In this document: positions 45,308-55,420 of the stretch, piece after piece
How positions within the stretch are numbered: position 1 is the stretch's first letter
Layout: every line of letters begins with the position of its first letter
Assembly: GCF_000341105.1 (NCBI RefSeq)
Contig: NZ_ANBB01000054.1
Location: 47,423-111,422, forward strand
Direction: 5' to 3'
Length of the DNA stretch: 64,000 nt
Source: Nocardiopsis potens DSM 45234
GTDB taxonomy: Bacteria > Actinomycetota > Actinomycetes > Streptosporangiales > Streptosporangiaceae
The notes under the pieces: model-generated
The model's input: the letters and a program-made list of their open reading frames with translations, nothing else
What the model was told of the DNA's origin: nothing
Database searches by the model: none
Position numbers and translations under genes: made by a program

Positions 45308-47599
45308 TCAGCCCTGCGCGGGCAGGTCGGCGCGGACCCGGCGGGCCGCCTCGACCATGTTCCGCAGCGCCGGCTCGACCTCGGTGTAGCCCCGGGTCTT
45401 CAGGCCGCAGTCGGGGTTGACCCACAGCCGGTCGGCCGGGACCGCGCGCAGCGCGCTGCGCAGCGCCGCCTCGATCTCCTCGACCGAGGGCACCCGGGGC
45501 GAGTGGATGTCGTAGACGCCCGGGCCGATGCCCCTGCGGTAGCCGGCCCGCTCCAGGTCGTCCACCAGCTCCATGTGCGAGCGGGCCGCCTCGACGCTGG
45601 TCACGTCGGCGTCCAGCGCCTCGATCGCGCCGACGATGCGGCCGAACTCCGAGTAGCACATGTGGGTGTGCACCGTGGTGCCGACGCCCACCCCGGAGGT
45701 GGCCAGCCGGAACGCGCCGATCGCCCAGTCCAGGTAGGCCTGGCGGTCCTGCCGCCGCAGCGGCAGCAGCTCGCGCAGCGCCGCCTCGTCGACCTGGATG
45801 TGCCGGATACCGGCCCGCTCCAGGTCCGAGACCTCGTCCCGCAGGGCCAGCGCCACCTGCCGGGCGGTGTCGGCCAGCGGCTGGTCGTCCCGGACGAAGG
45901 ACCAGGCCAGGATGGTCACCGGGCCGGTCAGCATGCCCTTGACCGGCTTGTCGGTGCGGGATTGGGCGTAGACCGCCCAGTCCACCGTCATCGGCTCGGA
46001 GCGGCGCACGTCCCCGTAGAGGATCGGCGGGCGCACGCAGCGCGACCCGTAGGACTGCACCCAGCCCTTCTTCGTGGTGACGAAGCCGCCCAGCCGCTCG
46101 GCGAAGTACTGCACCATGTCGTTGCGCTCCGGCTCGCCGTGCACCAGCACGTCGAGGCCGATGTCCTCCTGGAGCGCGATGACCGAGTCGATCTCGGCCC
46201 GCATCCGGGCGGTGTACTCCTCCTCGCTGAGCCGCCCGGCCCGGTGCTCGGACCGGGTCTTGCGGATCTCCGCGGTCTGCGGGAAGGAGCCGATGGTGGT
46301 GGTGGGCAGCGCCTGCCGCGCACCGCCGCCGCCCCAGCGCCCGTCCCGGTTGCGGGCCGGGAGCTCGCCCAGGGCGTCCAGCCGGGCCCGCACCTGCGGG
46401 TCGCGGAAGCCCTCCGGCTCGGGGAGCCCGGCGCGCGCGGAGGCGACCTCCGCGGCGGTGGCCTCGTCGTCGGCGGTCAGGGCTCGGCCGAGCAGGACCA
46501 CCTCGTCCAGCTTCTGCCGGGCGAAGGCGAGCCGGGCCCGGATCGCCGGGTCCAGGCCGGTCTCGGCGTCCAGGTCGACCGGGACGTGCAGCAGCGAGCA
46601 GGAGGTGCTCACCACGACCTCGCGGGCCAGGCCGAGCAGCGGGCCGAGCCGGGCCAGCGCGGCGGACACGTCGGTGCGCCACACGTTGCGCCCGTCGACC
46701 ACCCCGGCGACCAGGGTCTTGTCGCCCAGGCCGGAGACGGCGGCCAGCTCGTCGGCGGCCTCCGGGCCGGCCACCAGGTCCAGCCCGATCCGCTCCACCG
46801 GGGTGCGCTTGAGCGCCTCCAGCGCCGCGGTGCCGATCGAGCCGAAGTAGGTGGAGACGGTGATCTCCGGGCGCCGGGAGCGGCCGCCCAGGGCGGAGTA
46901 GACCCGCTCCAGCTCCGCGGTGCGCTCCCGGCCCTCGTCGGTGGCGAGGACCGGCTCGTCCAGCTGGACCTGGCGGGCGCCGGCCGCGGCGAGTTCACCG
47001 AGGAGCGTGCCGTACGCCTCGACCAGGCCGTCCAGGAGCTCCAGCGGGCTCCAGCCCTCCGGGGCGCCGGCCGCGGGCTTGGCCAGCATGAGGAAGGTGA
47101 GGGGGCCGACCAGCACCGGCCGGGTCTCGAAGCCCAGCCCCTTGGCCTGGTTGTACTCGGAGAGGGGCTTGGTCCCCGCGAGGCGGAACCGGGTCTGCGG
47201 GGACAGCTCCGGGACCAGGTAGTGGTAGTTGGTGTCGAACCACTTGGTCATCTCCAGCGGCGGCGTGTCGTCCGAGCCGCGGGCCAGGGTGAAGTAGCGC
47301 TCCAGCTCGGCGGCGCGGTCCGCGCCGGCGCCCCCGTCCCCGGGGGCGGGGCCGAACCGCTCCGGGACCGCGTCGAACAGCAGCGCGGTGTCGAGGACGT
47401 GGTCGTAGTAGGAGAACGTGTTCGATGGGATCTCGTCGATCCCGGCCGCGCGGAAGTCCTGCCAGACGTCGCGGCGCAGCCGGGCGGCGACGGCGTCCAG
47501 GTCGGCGGCGCTGCTCCGGCCGGCCCAGTAGGACTCGCAGGCCTGCTTGAGCTCGCGGTCGGGGCCGATGCGCGGGTAGCCGTGGGCGGTGGCGGTCAT
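45308..47599 (-). CDS. metE: Cobalamin-independent methionine synthase MetE
   Basis: MetE transfers the methyl group of 5-methyltetrahydrofolate (polyglutamate) to homocysteine without B12. The 763-residue protein has both halves of the duplicated barrel; zinc ligands are visible in the C-terminal half in [10 protein letters not shown] and in the final NPDCGLKTR block. The start [14 protein letters not shown] is typical. A cobalamin riboswitch lies about 200 bases upstream, so synthesis should stop when B12 is present and the B12-dependent MetH can work. Confidence 0.96.
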   Translation of the reverse strand: MTATAHGYPRIGPDRELKQACESYWAGRSSAADLDAVAARLRRDVWQDFRAAGIDEIPSNTFSYYDHVLDTALLFDAVPERFGPAPGDGGAGADRAAELERYFTLARGSDDTPPLEMTKWFDTNYHYLVPELSPQTRFRLAGTKPLSEYNQAKGLGFETRPVLVGPLTFLMLAKPAAGAPEGWSPLELLDGLVEAYGTLLGELAAAGARQVQLDEPVLATDEGRERTAELERVYSALGGRSRRPEITVSTYFGSIGTAALEALKRTPVERIGLDLVAGPEAADELAAVSGLGDKTLVAGVVDGRNVWRTDVSAALARLGPLLGLAREVVVSTSCSLLHVPVDLDAETGLDPAIRARLAFARQKLDEVVLLGRALTADDEATAAEVASARAGLPEPEGFRDPQVRARLDALGELPARNRDGRWGGGGARQALPTTTIGSFPQTAEIRKTRSEHRAGRLSEEEYTARMRAEIDSVIALQEDIGLDVLVHGEPERNDMVQYFAERLGGFVTTKKGWVQSYGSRCVRPPILYGDVRRSEPMTVDWAVYAQSRTDKPVKGMLTGPVTILAWSFVRDDQPLADTARQVALALRDEVSDLERAGIRHIQVDEAALRELLPLRRQDRQAYLDWAIGAFRLATSGVGVGTTVHTHMCYSEFGRIVGAIEALDADVTSVEAARSHMELVDDLERAGYRRGIGPGVYDIHSPRVPSVEEIEAALRSALRAVPADRLWVNPDCGLKTRGYTEVEPALRNMVEAARRVRADLPAQG

Positions 47600-47799
47600 C
47601 CGGCCTCACCGCCGGGGGTGCGCTCGGTTCGCATGTGGCTTCTTCTCTCCCTCGTCGAACAGCCGTGGCAGGCCGACGACGCCGTCCGGAGGAGCGGACG
47701 GCCGGAAGAGGGCGCGGCGGAGCGCGCCCGGACCGGGCACCGTCCGCGTGTCCTCCCTCGGGACGCGCCGACCACCGCGGGCACGGTCGCGCCCGCGGG

Positions 47800-47962
47800 C
47801 GGTCGGCAGGTATTCGGACTCATGGGCGCTTCGCGCCCTCGGGCGCGCTCTCCTACCGGCCGCCGCTTCCCAGGTGCTCGCACCCAGTGCTGTTGACGGC
47901 TTTCGTTCCCATTCACCGCTGCGGGGCAGTCCCGGATTCGCACCGGGTTCCCTCTCTCGACG
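47800..47962 (-). promoter_or_regulatory. Cobalamin (AdoCbl-type) riboswitch upstream of metE
   Basis: On the minus strand the conserved blocks appear in order: GGGAAcccGGTGCGAATCC, ACTGCCCCGCAGCGGTGAA, the B12-box-like AGCACTG, CTGGGAAGC, and the closing ATGAGTCCGAATACCTGCC. Spacing fits the aptamer. About 200 bases separate its end from the metE start and would hold the expression platform. Confidence 0.95.
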
Positions 47963-48193
47963 CCCACAGTGATCCACCGTGCGCGTACCGACCGCAGCTG
48001 TCAGTATAGGGACGCCGTTGCCCGATACCGGGGGGTGGGCCCCGGGCGCCCGCACCCCGCCCCCTCCGCCCCTGGAAGACGGCACGCCGGTTTTTCCCCT
48101 CTCATTACCGAAGCGCCGAACCGAACTGAATCCCGGATGCGATCATCCCATGTATAGTCCGGTTGGCCCGATATATGCGAAAGACGATTTCAG

Positions 48194-49702
48194 GTGCTAC
48201 GCAACCGCTCCGTCCCTGAATCCACCCGCGGCCGCGCCCTCGTCGGCGCTGCGGCCGCGGCGGTGCTCGCCCTCACCGCGTGCAGCCCCTCCGACGGCGA
48301 GCACACCTCCGGGGGTGAGGAGACCCCCGCCGAGAAGCCCTCCGGAGAACCGGACCGGCTCACCGAGGTCGACCCGGAGACCGTCGCCGACCTCGAGGAG
48401 AAGCGCACCGAGGAGGAGCAGGGCGACGTCTCCGTCGAGATCTCCTACCCCGCGGTGGGCGGCGCCGGCCCGTTCAGCGAGGAGCTCGGCCGGATCACCG
48501 GCCGCGCCGCCGAGGAGTTCGCCGACGCCGTCCCCGGCGCCGAGTCGGTCGCCGTCACCGGGACGCTGACCGCCGCCGGCGGCGACGTGCTCGGGGTCCG
48601 CCTGGAGCAGAAGGAGAAGGAGTCCGGCGAGGAGCGCACCGGCTACGCCACCTACTGGTACGACGCCGCCACCGGGGCCACCGCCTACTCCACCCAGCTG
48701 CTCGCCGGCGACGAGGAGCTGGGCGAGCTGCACGAGCGGGTCTCCGAGATCCTCGGCGAGCAGGACGTGGACACCGCCGACCTCTACCCGATCGCCGGGA
48801 TGTACGACTCGATCGGCTTCAACCCCGACGGCGACCTGGTGGTCGAGTTCGACGAGGGCCAGGTCGCCCCGGCCGGCGACGGGCGGGTGCACGCGGTGGT
48901 GCCGCGCGAGGAGGCCGAGCCGCTCCTGTCCGACCTCGGTGAGCGGGCCCAGGCCGCGGCCACCGCGGTGACCCGCGGCTTCGAGCTCGAGGCGGAGGCC
49001 GCCGCGCCCAAGGACGGCGCCGCCGGCGAGGTCCCCGGCCGGCCCGCGCCCGCCTCCTCCGACGTCGACTGCTCCGACCCGAAGGCCAAGTGCATCGCGC
49101 TCACCTTCGACGACGGCCCCGGCGGGCGCACCCCCGAGCTCCTCGACGAGCTCGACGAGTACGGCGCCAAGGCCACCTTCTTCCTCACCGGCGAGCCGAT
49201 CCGGGAGCACCCGGAGACGGTGCGGCGGGAGTACGCCGAGGGGCACGAGGTCGCCAACCACACCGAGAACCACCCGGACCTGACCACCATCGGCGAGGGC
49301 GAGGTCCGCGAGGAGCTGGCCTCGGTCAGCGGGCTGATCGACCGGGAGACCGGCTACCGCCCCGAGCTGATGCGCCCGCCCTACGGCGCGACCGACGACA
49401 CCGTCGCCGGGGTCTCCGAGGACCTCGGGATGGCCGAGATCATCTGGAGCGTCGACACCAACGACTGGAAGGACCGGAACTCCTCGGTCGTCGCCGACCG
49501 CGCGGTGGAGGGCGCGAAGCCCGGCGCGATCATCCTGATGCACGACATCCACGACACCACGATCGACGCCGTGCCGGACATCCTGAAGCGGCTGGACGAG
49601 AAGGGCTTCACCATGGTGACCGTCTCCCAGCTGCTGGGCGAGACCGAGCCCGGGGAGAAGTACTTCGACGGTGAGGAAGCCGTCACCGGAAAGGACGACT
49701 AG
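48194..49702 (+). CDS. Lipoprotein polysaccharide deacetylase (NodB family)
   Basis: This 502-residue exported protein has a lipobox LALTAC-S near residue 30, a spacer and an N-terminal domain of unknown type (about 60-270), and a C-terminal NodB domain (about 295-480). Catalytic features are LTFDDGPGG (Asp-Asp), NHTENH (metal-binding His pair), RPPYGA and ILMHDIH. It likely deacetylates peptidoglycan or a wall polysaccharide. The GTG start at 48194 has only a weak ribosome site, so the exact start is uncertain. It is divergent from metE's leader. Confidence 0.9.
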   Translation: MLRNRSVPESTRGRALVGAAAAAVLALTACSPSDGEHTSGGEETPAEKPSGEPDRLTEVDPETVADLEEKRTEEEQGDVSVEISYPAVGGAGPFSEELGRITGRAAEEFADAVPGAESVAVTGTLTAAGGDVLGVRLEQKEKESGEERTGYATYWYDAATGATAYSTQLLAGDEELGELHERVSEILGEQDVDTADLYPIAGMYDSIGFNPDGDLVVEFDEGQVAPAGDGRVHAVVPREEAEPLLSDLGERAQAAATAVTRGFELEAEAAAPKDGAAGEVPGRPAPASSDVDCSDPKAKCIALTFDDGPGGRTPELLDELDEYGAKATFFLTGEPIREHPETVRREYAEGHEVANHTENHPDLTTIGEGEVREELASVSGLIDRETGYRPELMRPPYGATDDTVAGVSEDLGMAEIIWSVDTNDWKDRNSSVVADRAVEGAKPGAIILMHDIHDTTIDAVPDILKRLDEKGFTMVTVSQLLGETEPGEKYFDGEEAVTGKDD

Positions 49703-49732
49703 CGCTCCTCCCGGGACGGTGGCCGGCGGCGG

Positions 49733-49780
49733 GATCGGGGAAGGATAAGGGGTCGGAAGGCAACGGAGCCTTCCCCGATC
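49733..49780 (+). terminator. Hairpin after the deacetylase gene
   Basis: GATCGGGGAAGG and CCTTCCCCGATC pair perfectly across a 24-base loop, 30 bases after the stop codon. The loop is long for a terminator, so a binding site is possible. Confidence 0.55.
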
Positions 49781-49875
49781 ACGCTCCGGCCACGATGTGG
49801 TCCAGATGACGGCGCGAGCGGGCCGTCACGTGTGAAGAGAGTCCCCGAGGCGGCGTATGGTGGTTCGCCGTGGGC

Positions 49876-49938
49876 ATGAACACGCACTTCGCGCGGACGC
49901 CGCTCGCGCCGCATCCCGTCCGAGAGGCGGTGGCCTGA
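49876..49938 (+). CDS. Possible 20-residue leader peptide before the DUF6461-like gene
   Basis: A short frame (MNTHFARTPLAPHPVREAVA) ends 112 bases before the next gene's start. A GTG two codons earlier is an alternative start. There is no clear ribosome site and no run of regulatory codons, so this is only a candidate small ORF. Confidence 0.2.
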   Translation: MNTHFARTPLAPHPVREAVA

Positions 49939-50050
49939 GGTGGCCCTTCTACCGCTGCTGCGCCGGGGAACCGGCAAGGACTCCGCAACCGTTCCGCCAA
50001 CGGGGAGCGCCCTTCAGGACGGCGCCGCCCCACGGGGAAGGGAGAGGTCG

Positions 50051-50674
50051 ATGGCCGCTGCCCTCGCGGCAGACTACGCCTGGTTCGAAGAGTCCCAGCC
50101 GGACCTGGCCGAGGCGTTCTGCCTCACCTATGTCCGGGGACTGGGCAAGACCGAGTGCCTGGAGCGGCTCGGCGCCGCGCCGAAGCGGCTGCGGATGCTG
50201 CCCATCGCCGACGCCCTGGAGGCGGGGCTGTGCAGCGAGAGCCGCCCGCCGCAGACCGCGCACGCGCTCTGCGTGAACGGCTGGACCGTGATCGTCGAGC
50301 CCACCGGCTGCCGGGCGGTCCGCCCGGACTGCTACCGCGCGCTGTCGGCCGAGACCGAGCTGGTCTCGGTCCGGGTCCGGATGGACGCCCGCTACGAGTT
50401 CCGCTGGGTCTCCGGAGGGGTGCTGCGCACCTTCTTCGACGCCCGCACCCCGACCCAGCGCCGCGGCACCCGCCCGGACGCGCTGACCGCCGAGATGGCC
50501 TCGGTGGGCCTGCTGGACGACGGGGACGAGGGCCCCGACGACCCGGCCGCGGCCGTCCTGGCCCTGGCCGAGCGGGTCACCGGCGTCCGCATCCGCCCCT
50601 CGCACCTGTCCGGCCCGCTCCTCGGCGCCGAACTGGAGACCGAGCTCCCGGCCCCGGCGGCCTCCGCCCGCTGA
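50051..50674 (+). CDS. DUF6461-like protein
   Basis: This 207-residue protein opens with DYAWFEESQPDLAEAFCLTYVRGL, which resembles the DUF6461 family, and is followed by a WTVIVEPTGCRA beta-rich part and an acidic C-terminal third. Function is unknown; the fold recalls SMI1/SUKH-like immunity or sensor proteins only loosely. The ATG at 50051 has GGGAGAGG upstream and is preferred over a GTG at 49940 that would add 37 low-complexity residues. Confidence 0.7.
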   Translation: MAAALAADYAWFEESQPDLAEAFCLTYVRGLGKTECLERLGAAPKRLRMLPIADALEAGLCSESRPPQTAHALCVNGWTVIVEPTGCRAVRPDCYRALSAETELVSVRVRMDARYEFRWVSGGVLRTFFDARTPTQRRGTRPDALTAEMASVGLLDDGDEGPDDPAAAVLALAERVTGVRIRPSHLSGPLLGAELETELPAPAASAR

Positions 50675-50690
50675 CCCGGGTTCCGCTCCC

Positions 50691-50718
50691 CGAAGGCCCC
50701 GCCCCGGCGGGGCCTTCG
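50691..50718. terminator. 12-bp bidirectional hairpin, DUF6461-like gene / pyrD
   Basis: CGAAGGCCCCGC pairs with GCGGGGCCTTCG around CCCG, between two convergent genes. Confidence 0.8.
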
Positions 50719-50824
50719 CCGTGCCAGGCCGCCCCGGGCGGCGGTCTCGGCGGTCCGGCCCCTTCCCCGGCGCTCTGCCGGGGCCGGCACGCCGGGACCG
50801 CCGGGGAAGGGGCCGGGAGGCGGG

Positions 50825-51955
50825 TCAGGCCTGTCGGGCGGGCTGGGCGTCGGTGCCGACGGCGTCGGCGATCGAGGGGAGGCCGGCCCGGCGGGTGAGG
50901 CGGGCCAGGCCCTTGTGGATGCGGCGCGGCCACAGCGGGCCGCCGTAGATGAGGCCGGTGTAGCCCTGCACCAGGGTCGCCCCCGCGCGGATGCGCTCCC
51001 AGGCGTCCTCGGGCGTCTCGATGCCGCCGGCCGCGATGAGCACCAGCGCGTCGCCGGTGCGGGCGCGCAGCCGGCGCAGCACCTCCAGCGAGCGGCGCTT
51101 CAGCGGGGCGCCGGAGAGCCCGCCGGCGCCGGCCGCCTCGACCGCCTCCGGGTCGGTGGCCAGCCCGTCCCGGGAGATCGTGGTGTTGGTCGCGATGATC
51201 CCGTCCAGGCCCAGCTCCAGGGCCAGGTCGGCGACCGCGTCGACGTCCTCGTCGGCCAGGTCCGGGGCGATCTTGACCAGCAGCGGGACGTCGGAGGCGC
51301 CCTCGCCGTCCAGCGCCTCGCGGACCGTGCGCAGCAGCGGCCGCAGGTGCTCCACCGCCTGCAGGTTCCGCAGCCCGGGGGTGTTCGGCGAGCTCACGTT
51401 GACCACCAGGTAGTCGGCGAGGCCGGCGAAGGCGCGGGCGCTCTCCGCGTAGTCGGCCGCGGCCTCCTCCTCCGGGACCACCTTGGTCTTGCCGATGTTG
51501 GCGCCGACCAGCGGGCCGGGGCGGCCGGCCGCGGCCGCGCGCTCGCGCAGCCCCCGCAGCCGGTCGGCGGCGGCCCGGGCGCCCTCGTTGTTGAAGCCCA
51601 TCCGGTTCACGATCGCCCGGTCCGGCACCAGCCGGAACAGCCGCGGCGCCGGGTTGCCCGGCTGGGGCCGCGCGGTGACGGTGCCGATCTCGACGAACCC
51701 GAAGCCGAGCGCGGTGAGCCCCTCGATGCCCTCGCCGTTCTTGTCGAACCCGGCGGCCATGCCGAGCGGCCCGGGGAAGGTCCGGCCCAGCGCGGTCACC
51801 TCCAGCTCGGGCTCGCGCGGGCCGAGCACCCGGCGCATCGCCCTGGCCGCCCCGGGCACCGCGGCCACTGCGCGCAGCCCGCCGAAGCTCAGGCGGTGGA
51901 TGGACTCGGCGTCGGTGTGCCGCAGGACGGCATGGAACAGCAGCTGGTAGAGCAC
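50825..51955 (-). CDS. pyrD: Dihydroorotate dehydrogenase (quinone), class 2
   Basis: PyrD oxidises dihydroorotate to orotate at the membrane, passing electrons to quinone in pyrimidine synthesis. The 376 residues have the class 2 N-terminal helical membrane-contact region, the FMN barrel with [10 protein letters not shown], the active-site Ser segment [11 protein letters not shown] near residue 180, and the GGLSGAPLK loop. Length is normal. GTG at 51955 follows AAGGA. It is isolated from other pyr genes here. Confidence 0.95.
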   Translation of the reverse strand: MLYQLLFHAVLRHTDAESIHRLSFGGLRAVAAVPGAARAMRRVLGPREPELEVTALGRTFPGPLGMAAGFDKNGEGIEGLTALGFGFVEIGTVTARPQPGNPAPRLFRLVPDRAIVNRMGFNNEGARAAADRLRGLRERAAAAGRPGPLVGANIGKTKVVPEEEAAADYAESARAFAGLADYLVVNVSSPNTPGLRNLQAVEHLRPLLRTVREALDGEGASDVPLLVKIAPDLADEDVDAVADLALELGLDGIIATNTTISRDGLATDPEAVEAAGAGGLSGAPLKRRSLEVLRRLRARTGDALVLIAAGGIETPEDAWERIRAGATLVQGYTGLIYGGPLWPRRIHKGLARLTRRAGLPSIADAVGTDAQPARQA

Positions 51956-52074
51956 GGTGGTCCTTCGTGTACGTTTCGGTCGCCCCGGGGGCGGCCGGGC
52001 GCCGCCGCCCCGTCCCGCGTTCTCGCAGGCGGGCCCGTCCGGTTCAGCTTCTCACACGGGCGGGCGGAGGGTCC

Positions 52075-52995
52075 TCACAGGTCGCCGCGCTCCCGGTCGG
52101 CGAGGAACCGCTCCAGCTCGTCGCCGAGCTCATCGGCGGTGGGCAGCGAGGACTCGTCGCCGCTCCACAGCGGCTCGGCGTCCTCCCCGGCGCCGCGCTC
52201 GGACACGAAGTCGTCGTACTGGCGCTCCAGGTCCTCGACCACCCGCTGGACCTCTTCGGAGTCGGCGACCTGGTCGGCGATCTCCGCCTCGGTCTCGCCG
52301 GCCGCCTCGGCCAGCCGCCCGGCCGGCAGGTCCAGCCCGGTCGCCCCGGCGGCGTAGTCCAGCGCGGCCATCGCGGCCCGGGGGTACTCCGACTGGGCGA
52401 GGTAGCTGGGCACGTGCACGGCGAACCCGGTGGCGTCGTGGCCGGCCTCGCCGAGGCGGAACTCCAGCAGCGACGCCACCCCGGCGGGCACCTGGACCCG
52501 GCCGACCCACGGGGTGTGCGCGGCGACCAGGTCGGGCCGGGTGGCGTGCGCGGTCGCGGTCACCGGCCGGGTGTGCGGGACGGCCATCGGGATGCCGTTG
52601 ACGCTCACCGTCAGCGACACCCGGAGCCGCTCCACCAGCCCGACCACCGCGGACACGAACAGCTCCCACTCCCGGTCCGGCTCCAGGCCGTGCAGGAGCA
52701 GGAACGGGGTGCCCTCGCCGTCGTGCATCCGGTAGAGCACCAGCCGGGGCGGGTTGTAGTCGGTGAAGGTGTTCTCCACGAACGTCATCACCGGCCGGCG
52801 GGAGCGGTAGTCCAGCAGCCGGTCCACGTCGAAGACGGCGACCTCCTCGGCGTTGAACTCGGCGAACAGCGCCTCGGCCGCCTGCCTTCCGGCCGCTCCG
52901 GCGTCGACGTAGCCGTCCAGCAGGACCAGCATCGCCGAACCGCCGCCCTCCTCGGCGCCGGGGCGGAGCTCGTAGAGGTCTGCGGGATCAGGCAC
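52075..52995 (-). CDS. PAC2 family protein (proteasome-assembly-chaperone-like)
   Basis: The 306-residue protein is a PAC2-fold member (SAMLVLLDGYVDAGAAGRQAAEAL near 20, GIPMAVPHTRPVTATAHA near 135) with an acidic, helical C-terminus. In actinobacteria such proteins are common and mostly uncharacterised, with a possible link to the proteasome system. No proteasome gene is in this window. The GTG start at 52995 has GGAG upstream. It follows the ABC-class ATPase gene at a distance of about 120 bases. Confidence 0.87.
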   Translation of the reverse strand: MPDPADLYELRPGAEEGGGSAMLVLLDGYVDAGAAGRQAAEALFAEFNAEEVAVFDVDRLLDYRSRRPVMTFVENTFTDYNPPRLVLYRMHDGEGTPFLLLHGLEPDREWELFVSAVVGLVERLRVSLTVSVNGIPMAVPHTRPVTATAHATRPDLVAAHTPWVGRVQVPAGVASLLEFRLGEAGHDATGFAVHVPSYLAQSEYPRAAMAALDYAAGATGLDLPAGRLAEAAGETEAEIADQVADSEEVQRVVEDLERQYDDFVSERGAGEDAEPLWSGDESSLPTADELGDELERFLADRERGDL

Positions 52996-53115
52996 CGGAA
53001 GGGGTCTCCGTTCTCAGGCGGTGGTCGTGCTGCCGGCTCGGGGTACGCGCTCCAGGATAGACGACGCGCGGCGGCGCCCCTGCGTCCGCTTCCGCGGCCG
53101 GGAGGCGCCGCCGGC

Positions 53116-54888
53116 TCACCGTTCGTCCAGGACCGCCAGGGTGCGCAGCCGGTTCAGCGCCCCGGCGACCTCGTGCCGGCGCGGCACGGCGAAGTCCCCG
53201 CTGTGGCCGCGGCCCAGCACCGCCGCGCCCCCGGTGCCGCCGTCGCCGTCGTCGGCGAGCAGCCGGTCCAGGCCGTCCAGCGCCTCGGCGAGGGTGCTCC
53301 GGCCGTCCAGCAGGCCCCGCTCGGCCATCAGCCGCATCGCCAGGCCCACCCCGATGAGCTGGCCGGGGTCGACCAGCTGGGTGAGGCCGCGGACGTCGAT
53401 CTCGCTCTCGCCGAAGGTGAGCACGTCCATGTCCCGGCGCTTGATCCGGGTGCGGCCGCGGGCGGTGGCGTCCACCGAGCGCGGGTCGACCACCCGGTGC
53501 GCGGGCGGGGTGAAGCGGGCGTCGGTGCGCGGCGCGGCCAGCGCCGCCGCCCGCTCGGTGACGTCGTAGGGGCGGTAGCCGTCCAGCATGACGACCCGGT
53601 CGGCGACGTCGAAGTAGTCGCCGCTGCCGCCCATCACCAGCACGGTGGAGACGCCGTGCTCGCGGTGGAGCGGGCGGACCAGGTCGACGAAGGGGGTGAG
53701 CGGCTCCCGGTCGCCGTGCACCAGCTTCTGCATCCGGGCGTCGCGGATCATCAGGTTGGTGGCGGTGGTGTCCTCGTCCACCAGCAGGGCGGTCGAGCCG
53801 GCCTCCAGCGCCTCGGCGATGTTGGCCGCCTGGGAGGTGGAGCCGGAGGCGTTGCCGGTGCGGAACCGGGAGGTGTCGGCGCCGGTGGGCAGGTTGCGCA
53901 CGAACGCGCTGACGTCGGTGCGCTCGACCCGGCGGCCCTCCTCGGCGCGGATCTTCACCGCGTCGGCCCGGGTGGCCACCAGCTCCCGGCCGTCCCCGGG
54001 GACGTGGTCGTAGACGCCGCGCTCCAGTGCGTGCAGCAGGGTGGACTTGCCGTGGAAGCCGCCGCCGACGATCAGGGTGACGCCCTCCGGCACGCCCATC
54101 CCGGTGACCTCTCCGGCGTGCGGCAGCCGCACGGCGGTGCGCAGCTCCTCCGGGGAAGAGAAGGGCACCGCCTCGCCGTCCATCGGGCGGTCGCTGACCC
54201 CGCTGGCGCGGGGCAGCACGGCCCCGTCCGCGACGAAGGCGACCAGGCCCAGCCCGGGCAGGGCGGCGCGGAGCGCGGTGGAGTCCTCCACGGTGTCGGC
54301 GAACCGCTCGGCCTCGGCGGTGTCCAGCGCCTCCCAGCGCAGCGCGTCGACCATCTCGGGCAGCCGCTCGCAGAACTCGCGGCGCGCCGCGCGGCCGTCG
54401 ATCCGCCGGCCGTGCCCGGGCAGCTCGATGCCGAGCCGGAGCAGCAGGTCGCCGCCGGCGATCCGGCCGGAGGCCCGCTCCAGGACCTGCTGGCCTCCGG
54501 CGTCGATGCGCAGCCGCGCCCCCTTGAGCCGCCGGTGGGCCGTCCGGACCAGGTAGTCGGCGGTGGCCCGGCGGCGGGCCGGGGCGCGCCAGGCGTGCTC
54601 GGGCAGCCCGACCAGGTCGGCGGGGACGTGCACCGCGATGCGGGAGGGCGGCGCGAACGGGTCGGCCTGGACCCGCTCCACGGTCAGCGTGAAGTCGCCG
54701 AAGTCCCAGTCGCCGGAGAGCGACTTGTAGCGGCCGTAGGACGCCCCGTCCATCCGCTCCAGTTCCTCGGCGAGCCGGTCGGCGTCCCGGCGGCCGCGGA
54801 TCTCCGGGCGCTGCGCACCGGATCCTCCGCCCCACCGGCCGCCCCGTCCGCCGTGCCGGCGCTCTGCCCCGCCGCTTCTTCCCGGCAT
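53116..54888 (-). CDS. ABC-class P-loop ATPase (COG3044, MRB1590-like)
   Basis: This 590-residue protein belongs to the stand-alone ABC-class ATPases. The order is a Gly/Arg-rich N-terminus (about 1-35), an N-terminal domain (YKSLSGDWDFGDFTLTVERVQ), Walker A VGGGFHGKST near residue 278, a signature-like SGSTSQAANI and Walker B ALLVDEDTTATN near 375. No membrane segment is present, so it is not a transporter subunit. The related trypanosome protein takes part in RNA editing and the bacterial role is unknown. It follows the ABM-like gene by about 50 bases. Confidence 0.85.
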   Translation of the reverse strand: MPGRSGGAERRHGGRGGRWGGGSGAQRPEIRGRRDADRLAEELERMDGASYGRYKSLSGDWDFGDFTLTVERVQADPFAPPSRIAVHVPADLVGLPEHAWRAPARRRATADYLVRTAHRRLKGARLRIDAGGQQVLERASGRIAGGDLLLRLGIELPGHGRRIDGRAARREFCERLPEMVDALRWEALDTAEAERFADTVEDSTALRAALPGLGLVAFVADGAVLPRASGVSDRPMDGEAVPFSSPEELRTAVRLPHAGEVTGMGVPEGVTLIVGGGFHGKSTLLHALERGVYDHVPGDGRELVATRADAVKIRAEEGRRVERTDVSAFVRNLPTGADTSRFRTGNASGSTSQAANIAEALEAGSTALLVDEDTTATNLMIRDARMQKLVHGDREPLTPFVDLVRPLHREHGVSTVLVMGGSGDYFDVADRVVMLDGYRPYDVTERAAALAAPRTDARFTPPAHRVVDPRSVDATARGRTRIKRRDMDVLTFGESEIDVRGLTQLVDPGQLIGVGLAMRLMAERGLLDGRSTLAEALDGLDRLLADDGDGGTGGAAVLGRGHSGDFAVPRRHEVAGALNRLRTLAVLDER

Positions 54889-54939
54889 GGATGCGTTCCC
54901 CCTGCTTCCGCTCGGTTCGGTCGGTCCCGCCTGCGGATG

Positions 54940-55413
54940 CTATCCCTCGGAGCGGCCCTGCGGGGACGCGCCGGGAGAGTGTCGAAGGAAGCCGGTGAAG
55001 CGCGGCACGATCGGCAGGCCCTGCTCGGCGAGGGCCTCGCGGAGTCCGGGGTCGGGGTCGCCGTAGACGGTGAAGTCGTGGATCTCGCAGTGCTCCATGA
55101 CGCCGCGGATGTAGGGGTCGGACATCCGCCAGTGCGCGCGGACCGCGTCAGAGTCGGCGTAGAGCTGGAAGCTGTGCGCGAGCATCCGCGGCTCGTCGAT
55201 GAAGACCTCCACCATCAGCTGCGGCCCTCGGCCCTGCACGAAGGCGACGGCGCGCTCGATGGCGGCGCGGAACTCCGCCAGGTGCCCGTCGAGGACGCGC
55301 ATGGTGTTGTGGAAGAGGAGCACGTCGCCGAGGACCGCTCCGGCGGCCTCGGCCGCCGCGCCCGCCGTGTTCGCTGCCTTCTCTGTGTTCTCTGTGTTCT
55401 CCGTGTTCGCCAT
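54940..55413 (-). CDS. ABM-like dimeric alpha/beta-barrel protein (putative monooxygenase)
   Basis: The 157-residue protein has an N-terminal stretch of repeated NTE residues (about 2-20) and a C-terminal ferredoxin-like fold resembling the ABM monooxygenase family (HNTMRVLDGHLAEFRAAIERAV, then SFQLYADSDAVRAHWRMSDP). The ATG at 55413 has no ribosome site. A SoxR-type promoter ends just before it, so the mRNA may start at the ATG. It is likely redox-induced; a quinone or redox-cycling compound as substrate is a guess. Confidence 0.72.
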   Translation of the reverse strand: MANTENTENTEKAANTAGAAAEAAGAVLGDVLLFHNTMRVLDGHLAEFRAAIERAVAFVQGRGPQLMVEVFIDEPRMLAHSFQLYADSDAVRAHWRMSDPYIRGVMEHCEIHDFTVYGDPDPGLREALAEQGLPIVPRFTGFLRHSPGASPQGRSEG

Positions 55414-55420
55414 GGCAGAG

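Noticed and set aside
47405..47425. LexA-like TCGAACACGTTC inside metE
   Set aside because: The second half-site is at the wrong spacing and it is within coding sequence.
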